Of a stretch of DNA of 64,000 nucleotides, positions 63,801 through 64,000 are shown piece after piece. Position 1 is the stretch's first letter. Every line of letters starts with the position of its first letter. Below the pieces are notes generated by a model, which saw nothing but the letters and a program-made list of their open reading frames with translations, did no database searches and had not been told where the DNA came from. A program made the translations under genes and the position numbers. The stretch spans positions 377,001-441,000 of the forward strand of contig CAJNDS010002635.1 of the NCBI GenBank assembly GCA_905221605.1, in the 5' to 3' direction. Source of the stretch: Symbiodinium natans (Eukaryota; Sar; Dinophyceae; Suessiales; Symbiodiniaceae).

Positions 63801-64000
63801 GGTTTAAGGGCTACTATGGCCTAGGCCCGTTAAACAGTTGGGTTTTAGGGTGATTCACCCAAAACCCAAAACCCTAAACCCTAAACCCCAAACCCCAAAC
63901 CCTGAAACCCTAAGCCCTAAACCCTAAACCCTAAAGCCCATTCTGGGGCGCCTCCAGGCACTTCAGGCTGTTCATCAGCGCGCTGACCATGCTGGAGCAG
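60877..64000 (-). CDS. Fifteen-exon partial gene, unknown protein
   Basis: Exons in transcript order: 63938-64000, 63603-63648, 63370-63421, 63049-63225, 62766-62928, 62588-62682, 62374-62409, 62150-62211, 61845-62025 (uncertain), 61663-61717, 61515-61615, 61227-61369, 61064-61117, 60985-61034, 60877-60906. Phases agree at most joins; the 62766/62682 join and the 61064/61034 join (GC donor) are weaker. Readable parts: VRELAREVVLRAKGHCKEIG, TQALLNIAFSGVRLKLDHDV, YEIAHAFEGQMQGFNDIDLR, VMEGLVGHFSLDQFSDLPAF, EYIEANWLAKMTSWLS. Introns are family 1 elements (63422-63602, 63226-63369, within 61370-61514), other TIR elements, or arrays with GCTTTAGGG/GTTTAGGG donors. No domain recognised. The gene enters from the right edge and its 3' end was not found. 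Confidence 0.78.
61370..61479. mobile_element. Family 1 TIR element
   Basis: CCTTGGAGACTACATGAACC to GGGTTCATTGCATCCCCAAG, ATT flanks. It ends an intron whose acceptor is its own CCAAG. Confidence 0.86.
62224..62361. mobile_element. Family 1 element with internal CCCTAAA array
   Basis: CATGGGGACCAATCAGCCC, core GTTTATGGTTCATATACC, then about ten CCCTAAA units replacing the right core, then GTCCCCAAGG. Confidence 0.8.
62441..62552. mobile_element. TIR element, GATGGGCnATTnTAGGG family
   Basis: GATGGGCGATTTTAGGGCCT to GGGTATATATAGCCCATGTA. A related copy lies at about 52565-52745. Confidence 0.6.
63225..63366. mobile_element. Family 1 element as intron, with array
   Basis: CCTGGGAGACCAACTGTGAA to GGGGTCCCCAAGG. 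Contains CCCTAAA/CCCCAAA units. TT (minus strand) duplicated at the flanks. Confidence 0.82.
63421..63599. mobile_element. Family 1 element as intron, with TTTAGGG array
   Basis: CCTTGGGGACGAAGTATGAG to GGTTCATTGCGTCCCCAAGG, TA duplicated. About ten heptamers lie at 63448-63530. Splicing 63422-63602 restores GGGCACTGTAAGGAG exactly. Confidence 0.9.
63660..63810. repeat. TTTAGGG array
   Basis: About 18 units within the first intron of the 60877-64000 gene. Confidence 0.96.

Overview
This window looks like nuclear DNA of a eukaryote. The most likely source is an alveolate close to dinoflagellates: it has plant/alveolate-type TTTAGGG heptamer repeats, every convincing exon is on one strand, and GC-AG introns occur beside GT-AG ones. 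A chromerid or coccidian is not excluded. There is no prokaryotic-style gene, rRNA, tRNA or CRISPR array that I can see. All coding calls come from reading exons by eye (open frame, AG acceptor, GT/GC donor, phase agreement with the next exon), not from the long ORFs, most of which run through repeats.

Layout: the window alternates on a scale of about 150-600 bp between short GC-rich spacers and repeats. The spacers hold candidate exons of about 25-385 nt, all best read on the minus strand, so transcription runs from 64000 towards 1. The repeats are arrays of TTTAGGG/CCCTAAA and several families of small terminal-inverted-repeat (TIR) elements. The best-supported models are a 15-exon chain at 60877-64000, a 4-exon chain at 33562-34508, a 3-exon chain at 30911-32375, a 3-exon chain at 28506-29094, a 3-exon chain at 7678-8131, a 3-exon chain at 1-698, and a CCHC zinc-knuckle protein at 44622-45273. 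Few exons resemble known domains (zinc knuckle; a PH-like strand pair at 51010-51086; an N-glycosylation-rich ectodomain-like segment at 30911-31212). I cannot tell how many separate genes there are, and I found no confident start codon.

How the parts fit: the commonest TIR element (ends CCTTGGGGAC/GTCCCCAAGG, here called family 1) behaves as an introner. Its right end supplies the 3' splice site (CCAAG then G). The host nucleotide plus the short target duplication supplies the 5' site. In the clearest cases splicing restores the uninterrupted reading frame. Telomere-type arrays also act as introns: at least a dozen exons end directly on GTTTAGGG (or GCTTTAGGG), so the first heptamer is the 5' splice site. 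The two systems meet. Several family 1 copies carry heptamer arrays inside them, and one carries a 1.1-kb minisatellite, yet the flanking exons still join in phase.

Poor or uninformative stretches are AT-rich or microsatellite blocks near 2.0-2.2, 3.1-3.8, 4.3-4.5, 8.85-9.05, 29.9-30.2, 36.8, 37.8-38.5 and 58.6-59.2 kb. Between about 12.9-14.9, 18-20, 27-28.4, 35.1-35.9, 37.3-40.3 and 41.1-42.5 kb I see further possible exons that I could not resolve.
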